From contig NZ_JAQZAK010000001.1 of NCBI RefSeq assembly GCF_028737265.1, forward strand, positions 1,116,001 to 1,180,000: DNA of 64,000 bases, written 5' to 3'. A program made the position numbers and the translations under genes. Numbering within the stretch: position 1 is the stretch's first letter; each line of letters starts with the position of its first letter. The notes under the pieces are model-generated. The model ran no database searches, had not been told where the DNA came from, and saw only the letters and a list, made by a program, of their open reading frames with translations. The stretch comes from Actinomycetospora callitridis. GTDB lineage: Bacteria > Actinomycetota > Actinomycetes > Mycobacteriales > Pseudonocardiaceae. Below, piece after piece: positions 9,498 through 19,006 of the stretch.

Positions 9498-11882
9498 GTG
9501 GCGGACGAGGTCCGGTGGCTGGAGACGGTGGGATCCGGGGACGTCGAGGAGGTCGGGGGCAAGAACGCCTCGCTCGGTGAGCTCATCGGCAACCTCGCCG
9601 AGGTGGGCATCCGGGTGCCCGGCGGGTTCGCGACGACGGCGTCGGCCTACCGCTCGTTCCTCCAGGTCAACGGCCTCGACGAGCAGATCGCGACCGTGCT
9701 CGGTGAGCTCGCGGACGGGAAGCGGGAGCTCGCGGACGCGGGGGCGGCGATCCGCGGGCTCTTCGACACCGCCGAGTTCCCCGAAGCCACGGCCGAGGCG
9801 ATCCGGTCGGCGTACGCCGAGCTGGGCGAGCGCTACGAGACCGACGACGTCGACGTGGCCGTGCGCTCGAGCGCCACCGCCGAGGACCTGCCCGACGCCA
9901 GCTTCGCCGGCCAGCAGGACACCTACCTCAACATCACCGGGGCGGACGCGCTGCTCGCGGCCTGCAAGGACTGCTACGCGTCGCTGTTCACCGACCGCGC
10001 CATCAGCTACCGCGTCGAGCAGGGCTTCGAGCACACCGACGTCGCGCTCTCGATCGGCGTGCAGAAGATGGTGCGCTCCGACCTCGGGTCCGCCGGCGTC
10101 ATGTTCACCATCGACTCCGACACCGGCTTCCCCGACACCGCGATCATCAACGGCGCCTGGGGCCTCGGCGAGAACGTCGTCGGCGGCGAGGTCACCCCGG
10201 ACCAGTGGACGGTCTACAAGCCGTTCCTCGACCGGGAGGAGCTGACGCCGATCCTGGCCCGGACCGTCGGGGCGAAGGAGCGCAAGCTCGTCTACACGGA
10301 CTCGGGCGACGAGCCGACCACCAACGTCGACACCGACGACGAGGAGCGCCGCGCGCTCGTCCTCGACGACGACGAGGTGCTCACGCTGGCCCGCTGGGGC
10401 GTGACGATCGAGCAGCACTACGGGCGACCCATGGATGTCGAGTGGGCCGAGGACGGGCGCACCGGCGAGCTGTTCGTCGTCCAGGCCCGCCCCGAGACCG
10501 TGCAGTCGCGCGCCGGCGCCGGGACGCTCTCGACGTTCCACCTCGACGAGACCGGCGAGGTGCTCGTCTCCGGGCTCGCGATCGGCCAGGCGATCGCCGC
10601 GGGCGAGGTCCAGGTGATCGCGTCGGCCGACGACGTCGACTCGTTCGAGGACGGCAAGGTGCTGGTCACCGAGATGACCGACCCGGACTGGGTGCCGATC
10701 ATGAGGCGCGCCGCCGGGATCGTCACCGACCGCGGTGGCCGCACCTCGCACGCCGCCATCGTCAGCCGCGAGCTCGGGGTGCCCGCCGTCGTCGGCACCC
10801 AGGACGCCACCGAGCGGCTCGCCGCGGGCCGCGAGGTCACGCTGTCGTGCGTCGAGGGCGACGAGGGGCACGTCTACGACGGGATCCTCGCGTTCTCCGA
10901 GCGCGAGCTGGACCTCGAGTCGGTGCCCGGGACGAGCACGCGCGTGATGATGAACATCGGCAGCCCCGCGGCGGCGATGCAGTGGTGGCGCCTGCCGGCG
11001 CACGGCATCGGGCTCGCGCGCATGGAGTACCTGGTCAACAACGTCATCCAGGCCCACCCGCTGGCCCTGCTGCACCTCGACGACGTGGAGGACGACGACG
11101 CGCGGCAGCAGATCGAGGAGCTGACCGCGGGCTGGCCGGACAAGGCCGAGTACTTCGTCGACCACCTCGCCCGCGGGATCGCGACGATCGCCGCGTCGCA
11201 GTACCCCGAGCCGGTGGTCGTGCGCCTCTCGGACTTCAAGACCAACGAGTACGCGGGGCTCCTCGGCGGCAGGCAGTTCGAGCCCGAGGAGGAGAACCCG
11301 ATGCTCGGGTGGCGCGGGGCGTCGCGCTACTACAGCGACGACTACAAGGAGGCGTTCGCGCTGGAATGCCGCGCCCTGGACCGCGTGCGCACGTCCATGG
11401 GCTTCTCCAACGTCATCGTCATGGTCCCGTTCTGCCGCACGCCGGAGGAGGCCGACCGCGTCCTGGAGACGATGGCGGAGTTCGGGCTCGAGCGGGGCCG
11501 CGACGACCTGCAGGTGTACGTCATGGCGGAGATCCCGTCGAACATCCTGCAGGCCGACGAGTTCGCCGACCGCTTCGACGGCTTCTCGATCGGCTCGAAC
11601 GACCTCACCCAGCTCACCCTGGGGATCGGCCGCGACGACGACCGGCTCACGCACCTGTTCGACGAGCGCAGCCCCGCGGTGAAGAAGATGATCACGATGC
11701 TGATCGAGGCCGCCCACGCCAAGGACCGCTACGTCGGCATCTGCGGTCAGGGTCCGAGCGACCACCCCGACCTCGCCGAGTTCCTCGTCGAGCAGGGCAT
11801 CGACTCCATGTCGCTCAACCCCGACAGCGTCCTGACGGTGATCGAGCGCGTCGCGGAGGCGGAGTCGCGGCGCGACGGCTGA
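9498..11882 (+). CDS. ppsA: Phosphoenolpyruvate synthase
   Basis: Converts pyruvate, ATP and water to phosphoenolpyruvate, AMP and phosphate for gluconeogenesis. Domain order is standard: N-terminal ATP-grasp pyruvate-phosphate dikinase domain (GGKNASLGEL near residue 19, then SATAEDLPDASFAGQQDT), a swivelling phosphohistidine domain with GGRTSHAAIVSRELG and His418, and the C-terminal PEP-binding TIM barrel ending in GICGQGPSD and SLNPDSV. The 794 residues match the family. GTG 9498 follows GGAGGAGG at suitable spacing; an upstream in-frame ATG lacks a ribosome site. It stands as a single gene after a hairpin. Confidence 0.96.
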   Translation: MADEVRWLETVGSGDVEEVGGKNASLGELIGNLAEVGIRVPGGFATTASAYRSFLQVNGLDEQIATVLGELADGKRELADAGAAIRGLFDTAEFPEATAEAIRSAYAELGERYETDDVDVAVRSSATAEDLPDASFAGQQDTYLNITGADALLAACKDCYASLFTDRAISYRVEQGFEHTDVALSIGVQKMVRSDLGSAGVMFTIDSDTGFPDTAIINGAWGLGENVVGGEVTPDQWTVYKPFLDREELTPILARTVGAKERKLVYTDSGDEPTTNVDTDDEERRALVLDDDEVLTLARWGVTIEQHYGRPMDVEWAEDGRTGELFVVQARPETVQSRAGAGTLSTFHLDETGEVLVSGLAIGQAIAAGEVQVIASADDVDSFEDGKVLVTEMTDPDWVPIMRRAAGIVTDRGGRTSHAAIVSRELGVPAVVGTQDATERLAAGREVTLSCVEGDEGHVYDGILAFSERELDLESVPGTSTRVMMNIGSPAAAMQWWRLPAHGIGLARMEYLVNNVIQAHPLALLHLDDVEDDDARQQIEELTAGWPDKAEYFVDHLARGIATIAASQYPEPVVVRLSDFKTNEYAGLLGGRQFEPEEENPMLGWRGASRYYSDDYKEAFALECRALDRVRTSMGFSNVIVMVPFCRTPEEADRVLETMAEFGLERGRDDLQVYVMAEIPSNILQADEFADRFDGFSIGSNDLTQLTLGIGRDDDRLTHLFDERSPAVKKMITMLIEAAHAKDRYVGICGQGPSDHPDLAEFLVEQGIDSMSLNPDSVLTVIERVAEAESRRDG

Positions 11883-11929
11883 CCGAGAGATGTCAGCGCC
11901 ACGCACTCGGGTGCGGGAACGTGGATCGC

Positions 11930-12883
11930 ATGCTCAAGGTGGTGGCGGCGCTGCTCGTCGCTCTGGCCACCGCGACGGGGTGCAGCGGGGCGCCCGCCGT
12001 CCAGGTCGCCCCGCAACCCTGCTCGCCCGCCGTCGCCATCACCGGTTTCTCCGACGCCCTCGACGGCGCCACGTACGGCGCACGGCGGACCTACCCGCTC
12101 CTCGGGCTGTCGGGGCTGGCGGTCGACCGGGACGGGTCGCTGCTCGCCCTGGGCGACCGCTCGGTGCTGTTCACACTCGACCCGCGGTCCCGGGAGCCGC
12201 GCGCCGCGACGCCACTGGCGGACGGGGCGGGCGAGGCCCTCGACGCCGAGGCCCTCGCCGTCGACGCCGACGGCACGCGTCTCGTCGCGTCGGAGGCCCC
12301 GCCGGCGGTCCTCCGGTTCGACACCGACGGCCGGCTGGTCGGCCGCCTCGACGTGCCCCCGGACCTCGCCGCCCGGGCCGCGCGCAACGACGCCCTCGAG
12401 GGCGTCGCCGTCCTCGCCCCCGAGCGGGTCGTCGCCGCGATGGAGGGCCCGCTCGCCGGGGACGACCCGGGCGTGCGCCGGTTCCCGACCTGGACGAGCG
12501 GTGCGCCCGGCCCCACGTACTCCTACCGGCCCGACCCCGGCCTCGACGTCGCGGAGCTCGCGGCCACCGGCGACGGCCGGCTGCTCGTCGTCGAACGGGC
12601 CTTCACCCGGGGCGTCGGCAACACCGTGCACCTCGTCCTGGCCGACCCGCGCGGTGACACCCTCGTCCGGACGCCGCTCGCCGACCTCGGCGCCTGCCCG
12701 GACCTCGGGGCCACGTCACAGCAGGTGCAGGCGAACCCGCTGCTCGACAACATCGAGGGGATGACGGTGCTCGGGCGCACGCCGGACGGGGCCCTGCGGG
12801 TGCTTCTGGTCAGCGACGACAACCAGAACGCCGAGCAGACGACCCGGCTCTACGACCTCGAGGTTCGCCTGCCGCCGGCGTGA
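11930..12883 (+). CDS. Lipoprotein with phytase-like beta-propeller (esterase-like)
   Basis: A 317-residue exported lipoprotein. The signal peptide runs MLKVVAALLVALATATGC, with the lipobox cysteine at 18. The rest matches the 'esterase-like activity of phytase' fold, with repeated strands such as LSGLAVDRDGSLLALGDR and DAEALAVDADGTRLVASE and a terminal DNIEGMTVL...LVSDDNQN. It is probably an outer-face beta-propeller enzyme acting on a phosphate ester or similar substrate; the reaction is unknown. ATG 11930 gives a proper signal peptide. It lies 47 bp after ppsA and 51 bp before the patatin gene. Confidence 0.8.
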   Translation: MLKVVAALLVALATATGCSGAPAVQVAPQPCSPAVAITGFSDALDGATYGARRTYPLLGLSGLAVDRDGSLLALGDRSVLFTLDPRSREPRAATPLADGAGEALDAEALAVDADGTRLVASEAPPAVLRFDTDGRLVGRLDVPPDLAARAARNDALEGVAVLAPERVVAAMEGPLAGDDPGVRRFPTWTSGAPGPTYSYRPDPGLDVAELAATGDGRLLVVERAFTRGVGNTVHLVLADPRGDTLVRTPLADLGACPDLGATSQQVQANPLLDNIEGMTVLGRTPDGALRVLLVSDDNQNAEQTTRLYDLEVRLPPA

Positions 12884-12934
12884 TCTCCGGAACCCGCCCG
12901 TGCGCGTCGGCGCCATGCGGTGGAAGGTGTCGCC

Positions 12935-13837
12935 GTGACCGAAGACGCTCACCCCGGCCCCATCCGCGCCCTCGTCCTCGGGGGAGGGGGACTCGCCGGC
13001 ATCGCCTGGGAGGTGGGCGTCCTCGTCGGCCTCGCCGAGGGCGGCGTCGACCTGTCGCTGGCCGACCGCGTCGTCGGCACCTCGGCCGGCTCCGTCGTCG
13101 GGACCCTGCTGACCACGGGCGTGGACCTCGCCGCCGTGCACGAGGAGCACCTCGCCGGTGCGGCGTCCGACAGCTCCGGCCCGCCCGCGACGCTGGACAT
13201 GGAGGCGCTCGGGGCCCAGCTCGCCGCCGCGATGGACGGCGCCCGCGACGCGGGGGTGATGCGGGCGCGCCTCGGCGCCTGGGCGCTCGCGGCGGACACC
13301 CCGCCCGAGTCCGAGCGGCGCGCGATCATCGAGGCCCGCCTGCCGGTGAAGGAATGGCCCCGGACGGACCTGCGGATCTCCGCGGTCGACGCGGAGACCG
13401 GGGAGCTGGCGGTGTTCACCCGCGACGCCCGCGTCGAGCTGGTCGACACCGTGGCGGCGAGCTGCGCCGTGCCCGGCATCTGGCCGCCGATGACGGCGGC
13501 GAAGCGGCGCTACATCGACGGGGGTGTCGCGTCGGTCGTGCACGTGGCCCGTGCCGACGACGACGGCTTCGAGATCCAGGGGGCGGCCGACCGCGTGCTC
13601 GTCGTCGCCCCGCTCGACCCGCCGGCGGGCGGGCCGTTCCGCTCGGTGACCCAGGAGATCGAGCAGCGGCAGGAGAGCCACCCGGACACCCGGGCGCTCG
13701 CGATCCTCGCCGACGAGACCTCCCTCGCGGCGTTCGGCACCAACGTCCTCGATCCGTCGACCATGCCGGCCTCGGCGCGGGCGGGACGGGCACAGGGCCA
13801 GGCGTGGGCCGACGAGGTCGCCCGGCTCTGGTCGTGA
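12935..13837 (+). CDS. Patatin-like phospholipase
   Basis: Ser-Asp dyad lipid acyl hydrolase, 300 residues. The oxyanion loop LGGGGLAG (about residues 14-21), the nucleophile elbow GTSAGS (about 47-52) and the catalytic Asp in YIDGG are all present in order. There is no signal peptide, so it should act on inner-face or cytoplasmic lipids. GTG 12935 is preferred because GGAAGG lies seven bases before it; GTG 12920 is an alternative. Its stop overlaps the transporter start (GTGA), so the two are coupled. Confidence 0.9.
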   Translation: MTEDAHPGPIRALVLGGGGLAGIAWEVGVLVGLAEGGVDLSLADRVVGTSAGSVVGTLLTTGVDLAAVHEEHLAGAASDSSGPPATLDMEALGAQLAAAMDGARDAGVMRARLGAWALAADTPPESERRAIIEARLPVKEWPRTDLRISAVDAETGELAVFTRDARVELVDTVAASCAVPGIWPPMTAAKRRYIDGGVASVVHVARADDDGFEIQGAADRVLVVAPLDPPAGGPFRSVTQEIEQRQESHPDTRALAILADETSLAAFGTNVLDPSTMPASARAGRAQGQAWADEVARLWS

Positions 13838-15039
13838 GCACGCCCGTCGCCACCGCGACGACGGCGCGGCGCGGCGGCGCCTTCGCCGCGTTCGCCGTCC
13901 TCCTGCTCGCGGCCAACCTCCGTCCCCCCGTCGTCGGGGTCGCGCCGCTGGTCGACCAGGCGCGCGACGACCTCGGCGTCTCGAGCGGCGTCGCCGGGCT
14001 GCTGACCAGCCTCCCGGTCCTCTGCTTCGGTCTGCTCGCGCCGATCGCGCCGCGCCTCGCACGTCGCTGGGGACTCGAGCGCCTGATGGTGGCGGCGCTG
14101 CTCGTGCTCACCGCGGGCATCGCGCTGCGCCTGGTGGACGCGCTGGCGGTCATCCTCGTCGGGAGCGTGCTGGTCGGGACCGCCATCGCGGTGGGCAACG
14201 TGTCGTTGCCGACGCTGGTCAAGCGCGACTTCCCGCACCGCACCGGCGCGATGACCGGTGCCTACTCGATGGTGCTCACCGGTGGCGGGGCGCTCGCCGC
14301 CGCCGTCACCGTGCCCCTGCAGCGCGTCACGGGCCTCGACTGGCGGTACACGCTCGGGCTGTGGGGCCTGCTCGCGCTGGTGACGCTGGCGGTCTGGGTC
14401 CCCCGCGCACGCCGTCGCACGGTGCCGTCGAGCCCGGTGGGGGAGGCCGCGGCGATGCGTCGCGGGCTGATGCGCGACCCGCTGGCCTGGCAGGTCACGC
14501 TGTTCATGGGCCTGCAGTCGCTGCAGTTCTACGCGACGTCGGCGTGGATCCCGACGATCTACGTCGACGCCGGCCGCAGTCCCGCCGAGGCCGGCCTGCT
14601 GCTCTCGCTGGCCGGGATCGTCGGGCTCGTGTTCTCGGCGACGATGCCCTCGCTGGCGATGCGCCGCCCCAGCCAGAGCGCACTCGTCACCGTCACCTGC
14701 CTGTTCTACATCGCCGGCTACGCGGGGCTGATCCTCGCGCCCGGCACGCTGCCCGCGCTCTGGATGGTGCTGCTCGGCGTCGCGCAGGGTTCGAACATCG
14801 CCCTCGGACTCCTGCTGATCACCCTACGCTCGCCGGACACCGCGCACACCGCCGAGCTCTCGGCCATGGCCCAGGGCATCGGCTACACGCTCGCGGCCGT
14901 CGGCCCCTTCGGTCTGGGCGCGCTCCACGACCTCACCGACGGGTGGACGGTCCCGCTCGTGGTGATGGCGGTGCTCGTGGTGCCGACCATCCTCATGGGC
15001 ATCGGCGCCGGCCGCGACCGGCACGTGCTCACTCCCTGA
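13834..15039 (+). CDS. CynX/NimT-type major facilitator transporter
   Basis: A 401-residue MFS protein with about twelve transmembrane helices and the CynX/NimT signature ANLRPPVVGVAPL near the N-terminus, followed by LTSLPVLCFGLLAP. CynX relatives move cyanate, nitroimidazoles or other small anions; substrate here is unknown. It starts at GTG 13834 in a GTGA overlap with the patatin gene. It converges with the TetR gene, with only six bases between stops. Confidence 0.9.
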   Translation: MSTPVATATTARRGGAFAAFAVLLLAANLRPPVVGVAPLVDQARDDLGVSSGVAGLLTSLPVLCFGLLAPIAPRLARRWGLERLMVAALLVLTAGIALRLVDALAVILVGSVLVGTAIAVGNVSLPTLVKRDFPHRTGAMTGAYSMVLTGGGALAAAVTVPLQRVTGLDWRYTLGLWGLLALVTLAVWVPRARRRTVPSSPVGEAAAMRRGLMRDPLAWQVTLFMGLQSLQFYATSAWIPTIYVDAGRSPAEAGLLLSLAGIVGLVFSATMPSLAMRRPSQSALVTVTCLFYIAGYAGLILAPGTLPALWMVLLGVAQGSNIALGLLLITLRSPDTAHTAELSAMAQGIGYTLAAVGPFGLGALHDLTDGWTVPLVVMAVLVVPTILMGIGAGRDRHVLTP

Positions 15040-15045
15040 TCCCCC

Positions 15046-15789
15046 TCACCCGATCATCGCGGCCAGCCCGTCGAGCGCCCGCTCCAGCCCGAAGCGCCAC
15101 GCGCGGTCGGGATCCCGGGCCGAACCCTGCGCGGCGCCGGCGGCGGCGCCGACCCGGGTGGCGCGCGGAAAGCGCTCGGGGTCGAGCACCTCGGCGAGCA
15201 CCGGGGCCCGCGCGGCCCACCAGGCGGCGTCGTCGGAGGATCCGTCGTCGGTCCCGGTGGTTGGGAGCGCCGCGGCGCGGGTGACGTCGAGCAGGAAGGT
15301 CAGCGCGGCGTCGCGGTCGACGTCGTCGAGGTCCTCCAGATCGTCGAAGGCCGCCAGCTCGTGCTCGTACTTCGCGGTCTCGCCGGGGCCGAGCACGGGA
15401 CGCCGGGGGTCGACGCGCGCCGCCCACGGGTGCGCGCGGTAGAGCGCGCGGTTCTCCTCGGCCACCGCCGTGAGGCGCTCGCGCCAGGGTCGACCGGCGG
15501 TGTCGCGGCGCGGCATGGCGGCGTAGGCGGCGTCGAGGACGAGGTCGGCGAGCTCGTCGCGCCCGGGGACGTAGGTGTAGATGGTCATCGGCGCGACGCC
15601 GAGATCGGTGGCCAGCGCGCGGATCGTCAGGCGCGCCAGCCCGTCCGCGCCGCCGGCGTCGGCGAGCGTCGTGGCGGCGCGCACGACCGCGTCGAGGTCC
15701 AGACCGCGCCGGGGACCGCGGGTGGCCGGGGGAGCGGTGCGCCACAGCAGCGCGAGCGTGCGGGCGGGGTCGGCGCTCATCGGCGACAC
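15046..15789 (-). CDS. TetR-family regulator
   Basis: A repressor of about 245 residues with an N-terminal helix-turn-helix (about 29-80, including LTIRALATDLGVAPMTIYTYV) and a TetR_C-type ligand domain with WAARVDPRRPVLGP and ALTFLLDVTRAAA. Starts at ATG 15789 or ATG 15780 are both possible (MSPMSADP). It is divergent from a VOC gene, and the operator-like direct repeats at 15804-15831 lie between the two starts, so it probably controls both genes. The effector is unknown. Confidence 0.9.
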   Translation of the reverse strand: MSPMSADPARTLALLWRTAPPATRGPRRGLDLDAVVRAATTLADAGGADGLARLTIRALATDLGVAPMTIYTYVPGRDELADLVLDAAYAAMPRRDTAGRPWRERLTAVAEENRALYRAHPWAARVDPRRPVLGPGETAKYEHELAAFDDLEDLDDVDRDAALTFLLDVTRAAALPTTGTDDGSSDDAAWWAARAPVLAEVLDPERFPRATRVGAAAGAAQGSARDPDRAWRFGLERALDGLAAMIG

Positions 15790-15803
15790 CCTCTCACTTT
15801 TTC

Positions 15804-15831
15804 GTGTACAACGTACGGTGTACAGCGTACG
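15804..15831. promoter_or_regulatory. Tandem operator between tetR and VOC genes
   Basis: Two adjacent 14-mers, gtgtacaacgtacg (15804-15817) and gtgtacagcgtacg (15818-15831), differ at one base. Each contains gtac half-sites that form palindromes across units. This low-GC patch in the divergent intergenic region is the likely TetR binding site. Confidence 0.75.
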
Positions 15832-15845
15832 GAGAAAGAGGGTCC

Positions 15846-16241
15846 ATGAAGATCAGTGCGTCCGCCGTCTCCCTCAACGTCGCCGATCCCGAGGTCTCGG
15901 GGGCCTTCCTCGTCGAGCACTTCGGTTTCGAGCAGGCCATGGCCGCCGACGGCTTCGTGTCGCTGGCCCGTGAGGACGCCGGCATGTCCGTCGTCTTCCT
16001 GCGCACCGGGCTGGAGTCCCTGCCCGTCGACCAGCGCGACGAGCACGCCGCCGGGCTGATCCTCGCGTTCGTCGTCGACGACCTCGAGGGCGAGCTGGCC
16101 CGGCTCGAGTCCGAGGGCGTGGCGATCACCATGCCGCTGACGCCCGAGCCCTGGGGCGAGCGCGCGTTCCAGGTGCGCGACCCCAACCGCGTGATCGTGC
16201 AGCTGGTCGACTGGAACGGCGAGGTCGCGCCGGGCTACTGA
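15846..16241 (+). CDS. VOC-fold (glyoxalase-like) protein
   Basis: A 131-residue vicinal oxygen chelate protein with two beta-alpha-beta-beta-beta modules; the C-terminal module has GERAFQVRDPNRVIVQLVDW, the usual final metal-ligand strand. Members include glyoxalase I, bleomycin and fosfomycin resistance proteins and dioxygenases. The substrate is not evident. ATG 15846 follows an AGAGGG site. It is divergent from, and probably repressed by, the TetR regulator, which suggests an inducible detoxification or resistance role. Confidence 0.85.
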   Translation: MKISASAVSLNVADPEVSGAFLVEHFGFEQAMAADGFVSLAREDAGMSVVFLRTGLESLPVDQRDEHAAGLILAFVVDDLEGELARLESEGVAITMPLTPEPWGERAFQVRDPNRVIVQLVDWNGEVAPGY

Positions 16242-16275
16242 TCACCGACGTCGGGGCGCTCGGCAGGATGGGGAC

Positions 16276-16764
16276 GTGGAGATCGTCCTGACCGCCGTGC
16301 GCCCCGACTCGCCCGACGGGCTGACCGCCCTGCGGGCCTACGCCGGTGAGCTCGCCCGCCGCTGGCCGGAGAAGGCGCCCGAGCCGACGTGGTCGCAGCA
16401 GTTCCTCGCCGACGACCCCCTGGCCCTCGCCCCACCGGCCGGGGTCCTCGTCGTCGCGAAGCAGGGCGAGCGGGTCGTCGCCTGTGCGGGCCTGCGCTTC
16501 GAGGGGGTCGACGTCCCGCCGGGCGCGGGCGAGATCAAGCGCATGTGGGTCGACCCCGAGGTGCGCGGCCAGGGCCTGGCCACGCGCCTGCTGCACCACC
16601 TCACCGAGCTCGCCCGGGAGGCCGGACTGCGTCGGCTGGTGCTCGACACCGCCGACGACCTCCTCGAGGCCCGCGCGCTCTACGCCCGCGAGGGCTTCGT
16701 CGAGACCGAGCCCTACAACGCCAACCCCTACGCCGCCCACTGGTACACGCGCGACCTCTGGTGA
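16276..16764 (+). CDS. GNAT acetyltransferase
   Basis: A 162-residue single-domain Gcn5-related N-acetyltransferase. The acetyl-CoA-binding motif A is visible as KRMWVDPEVRGQGLATRLL (about 87-105), followed by AREAGLRRLVLDT and a C-terminal ALYAREGFVE. The acceptor is unknown. GTG 16276 has CAGGAT exactly six bases upstream, indicating a leaderless transcript. It converges with the prolyl oligopeptidase gene ten bases away. Confidence 0.85.
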   Translation: MEIVLTAVRPDSPDGLTALRAYAGELARRWPEKAPEPTWSQQFLADDPLALAPPAGVLVVAKQGERVVACAGLRFEGVDVPPGAGEIKRMWVDPEVRGQGLATRLLHHLTELAREAGLRRLVLDTADDLLEARALYAREGFVETEPYNANPYAAHWYTRDLW

Positions 16765-16774
16765 TCGGCTGCCC

Positions 16775-18829
16775 TCAGCCCACCTGCCGCCAGCAGAACT
16801 CGAAGACGAGCGCCCACTGGAAGGCGCGCTGGGCGTTGTCGGCCGCGCCGCCGTGGCCGCCCTCGATGTTCTCGTAGTACTCGACGTCGTGGCCCTGCTC
16901 GCGCATCCGGGCCACGGCCTTGCGGGCGTGGGCGGGGTGGACGCGGTCGTCGCGGGTCGAGGTCGTGACGAGCACCGGCGGGTAGGCCTCGTCGGCGCGC
17001 AGGTTCTGGTACGGCGAGTACTGCGCGATCCACGCCCATTCCTCGGGCTTGTCGGGGTCGCCGTACTCGGCCATCCACGACGCCCCGGCCAGCAGCAGGT
17101 GGAACCGGCGCATGTCGAACAGCGGCACCATCACCACGATCGCCCCGAACAGCTCCGGGTAGCGCGTCAGCATCACGCCCATGAGCAGGCCGCCGTTGCT
17201 GCCGCCGTGGATGGCCAGCTGCGACGCCGTCGTGATCCCGCGCTCGACGAGGTCGCGGGCGACGGCCGCGAAGTCCTCGTACGCGCGGTGGCGGTGCTCG
17301 CCGAGCGCCGAGGTGTGCCACGTCGGCCCGTACTCACCGCCGCCGCGGATGTTCGCGACGACGTAGGTGCCGCCCCGCGCGAGCCAGCCCCGTCCGATGA
17401 TCCCGCTGTAGCCCGGGGTCAGGGCGATCTCGAAGCCGCCGTAGCCGGTCATGAGCGCGGGGCCCGGGGTGTCCGCGACCCGGCCGACCACGAAGTACGG
17501 CACCTGGGTGCCGTCGTCCGAGGTCGCGAAGAACTGCCGGACCTCGAGACCGCTCGCGTCGAAGCGCGCGGGCGCCGTGCGCAGGACCTCGGGCTCCGGG
17601 TCGGTGTCGCGCCCCAGCTCGCCGCGCAAGAACGTCGAGGGCTGCGTGTAGCCGTCGGTGTCGAGGAAGTACTCGTCGCTCTGGTCGGGGTCGACGCCGA
17701 TGAGGTCGACCGAGCCGAGATCGGGCCCGGCGGGCAGCTCGCGGCGCGCCCAGTCCTGGTCGGGGGTGAGCACCTCGAGACGGGTGACGACGTCGGTGAG
17801 GACGGCGAGCACGAGGTGGTTCTTCGTCCAGGCGTGGTAGCCCAGCGAGCGGCTGGGGGTGGGGGCGAAGAGCACCCGCGCCGACCGGTCGCCGGCCAGG
17901 TAGCCCTCGAAGTCGAAGCAGAGCAGCGAGCCGGCGGCGTGCTCGACGCCCTCCAGAGTCCAGGGCGAGCGCGTGCGCACCAGCAGCCAGCTGCGCTCGA
18001 CGTCGGTGTCGGAGTCCGGCGGCACGTCGAGGAGCACCTGCGTCCCGTCCGGGCGCAGGAGGTACTCCTCGGTCGTGTGGAAGTCGGGGCTGCGCCCGAC
18101 GAAGTCGCGCTCGAAGCCCGGGGTGTGGTCGTGCGAGGCGAAGGCCGACACGTCGGTCTCGTCGGCGGTGAACACGACCTCGGCCTCGGCGACGGGCTGA
18201 CCGCGACGCCAGCGGCGCATCACCCGCGGATAGCCCGACGTCGTCTGCGAGCCGGGCCCGAGGTCGGTGCCGACGAAGACGGTGTCGGCGTCGATCCACC
18301 CCACGCGGCTCTTCGCCTCGGGCAGCGTGAACCCGTCGGTGACCCAGCTCTTCGAGGCGAGGTCGAACTCGCGCACCACCGTCGCGTCGGCGCCCCCGCG
18401 GGAGAGCTGGACGAGGGCGCGGTCGTAGTCGGGGAAGCGGACGGCGGCGCCCGCCCAGACCCAGTTCTCGTCCTCCTGCGCCGCGAGGGCGTCGAGGTCG
18501 AGCAGCAGCTCCCAGTCGGGGTCGCCGGTGCGGTAGCTCTCGAGCGTGGTGCGCCGCCAGAGCCCGCGGGAGTGCTCGACGTCCTGCCAGAAGTTGTAGA
18601 GCAGCGCGCCCCGGCGTCGCACGTAGGGGATGCGGTCGTCGGCGTCGAGCACCGCGCGCAGCCCGTCGCGGAGCTCGGTGAAGCGCCCGCCCCCGGTGAG
18701 GACGTCCAGCGACTCGGCGTTGCGCTCCTTCACCCAGGTCAGCGCCTCGTCGCCGGTGACCTCCTCGAGCCACAGGTAGGGGTCGTCGGGGGTCCCGTCC
18801 GGGCTGGCGGTGGTCGCGGGGGAGCTCAC
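16775..18829 (-). CDS. Prolyl oligopeptidase-family serine peptidase
   Basis: S9 peptidase with an N-terminal beta-propeller and C-terminal alpha/beta-hydrolase domain, 684 residues. Early marker DPYLWLEEV, then nucleophile motif GGSNGGLLMG, Asp within STRDDRVHPAHA and His in GGHGG. No signal peptide is present, so cytoplasmic cleavage of short Pro-containing peptides is expected. GTG 18829 is chosen over the ATG at 18889 because GAGGAT (18836-18841, reverse strand) lies six bases upstream, the leaderless pattern found across the window. Conserved sequence only begins after this point. Confidence 0.92.
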   Translation of the reverse strand: MSSPATTASPDGTPDDPYLWLEEVTGDEALTWVKERNAESLDVLTGGGRFTELRDGLRAVLDADDRIPYVRRRGALLYNFWQDVEHSRGLWRRTTLESYRTGDPDWELLLDLDALAAQEDENWVWAGAAVRFPDYDRALVQLSRGGADATVVREFDLASKSWVTDGFTLPEAKSRVGWIDADTVFVGTDLGPGSQTTSGYPRVMRRWRRGQPVAEAEVVFTADETDVSAFASHDHTPGFERDFVGRSPDFHTTEEYLLRPDGTQVLLDVPPDSDTDVERSWLLVRTRSPWTLEGVEHAAGSLLCFDFEGYLAGDRSARVLFAPTPSRSLGYHAWTKNHLVLAVLTDVVTRLEVLTPDQDWARRELPAGPDLGSVDLIGVDPDQSDEYFLDTDGYTQPSTFLRGELGRDTDPEPEVLRTAPARFDASGLEVRQFFATSDDGTQVPYFVVGRVADTPGPALMTGYGGFEIALTPGYSGIIGRGWLARGGTYVVANIRGGGEYGPTWHTSALGEHRHRAYEDFAAVARDLVERGITTASQLAIHGGSNGGLLMGVMLTRYPELFGAIVVMVPLFDMRRFHLLLAGASWMAEYGDPDKPEEWAWIAQYSPYQNLRADEAYPPVLVTTSTRDDRVHPAHARKAVARMREQGHDVEYYENIEGGHGGAADNAQRAFQWALVFEFCWRQVG

Positions 18830-18922
18830 GCGACCATCCTCACCCATCGCCGGACCCCGACGCTCGTGGGTGATCTGGTGTTCGCCCACGGAGGACGGGG
18901 AGGCGGCCGACTCGCAGCGGAA

Positions 18923-18991
18923 GCTTCGGAAACCGAAGCATCTCCACGAACGACCCCGTGAGCGCGACCACCGGAGGGCGGCCGCTCACGG
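18923..18991 (-). terminator. Two hairpins downstream of the alpha/beta hydrolase
   Basis: A nine-bp stem (ccgtgagcg, 18956-18964, with 18983-18991) and a second seven-bp stem with an AAA loop (18923-18939). They lie between the hydrolase stop and the peptidase start on the same strand and probably end the upstream transcript. Confidence 0.55.
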
Positions 18992-19006
18992 CAGGTGGCA
19001 CGACGA

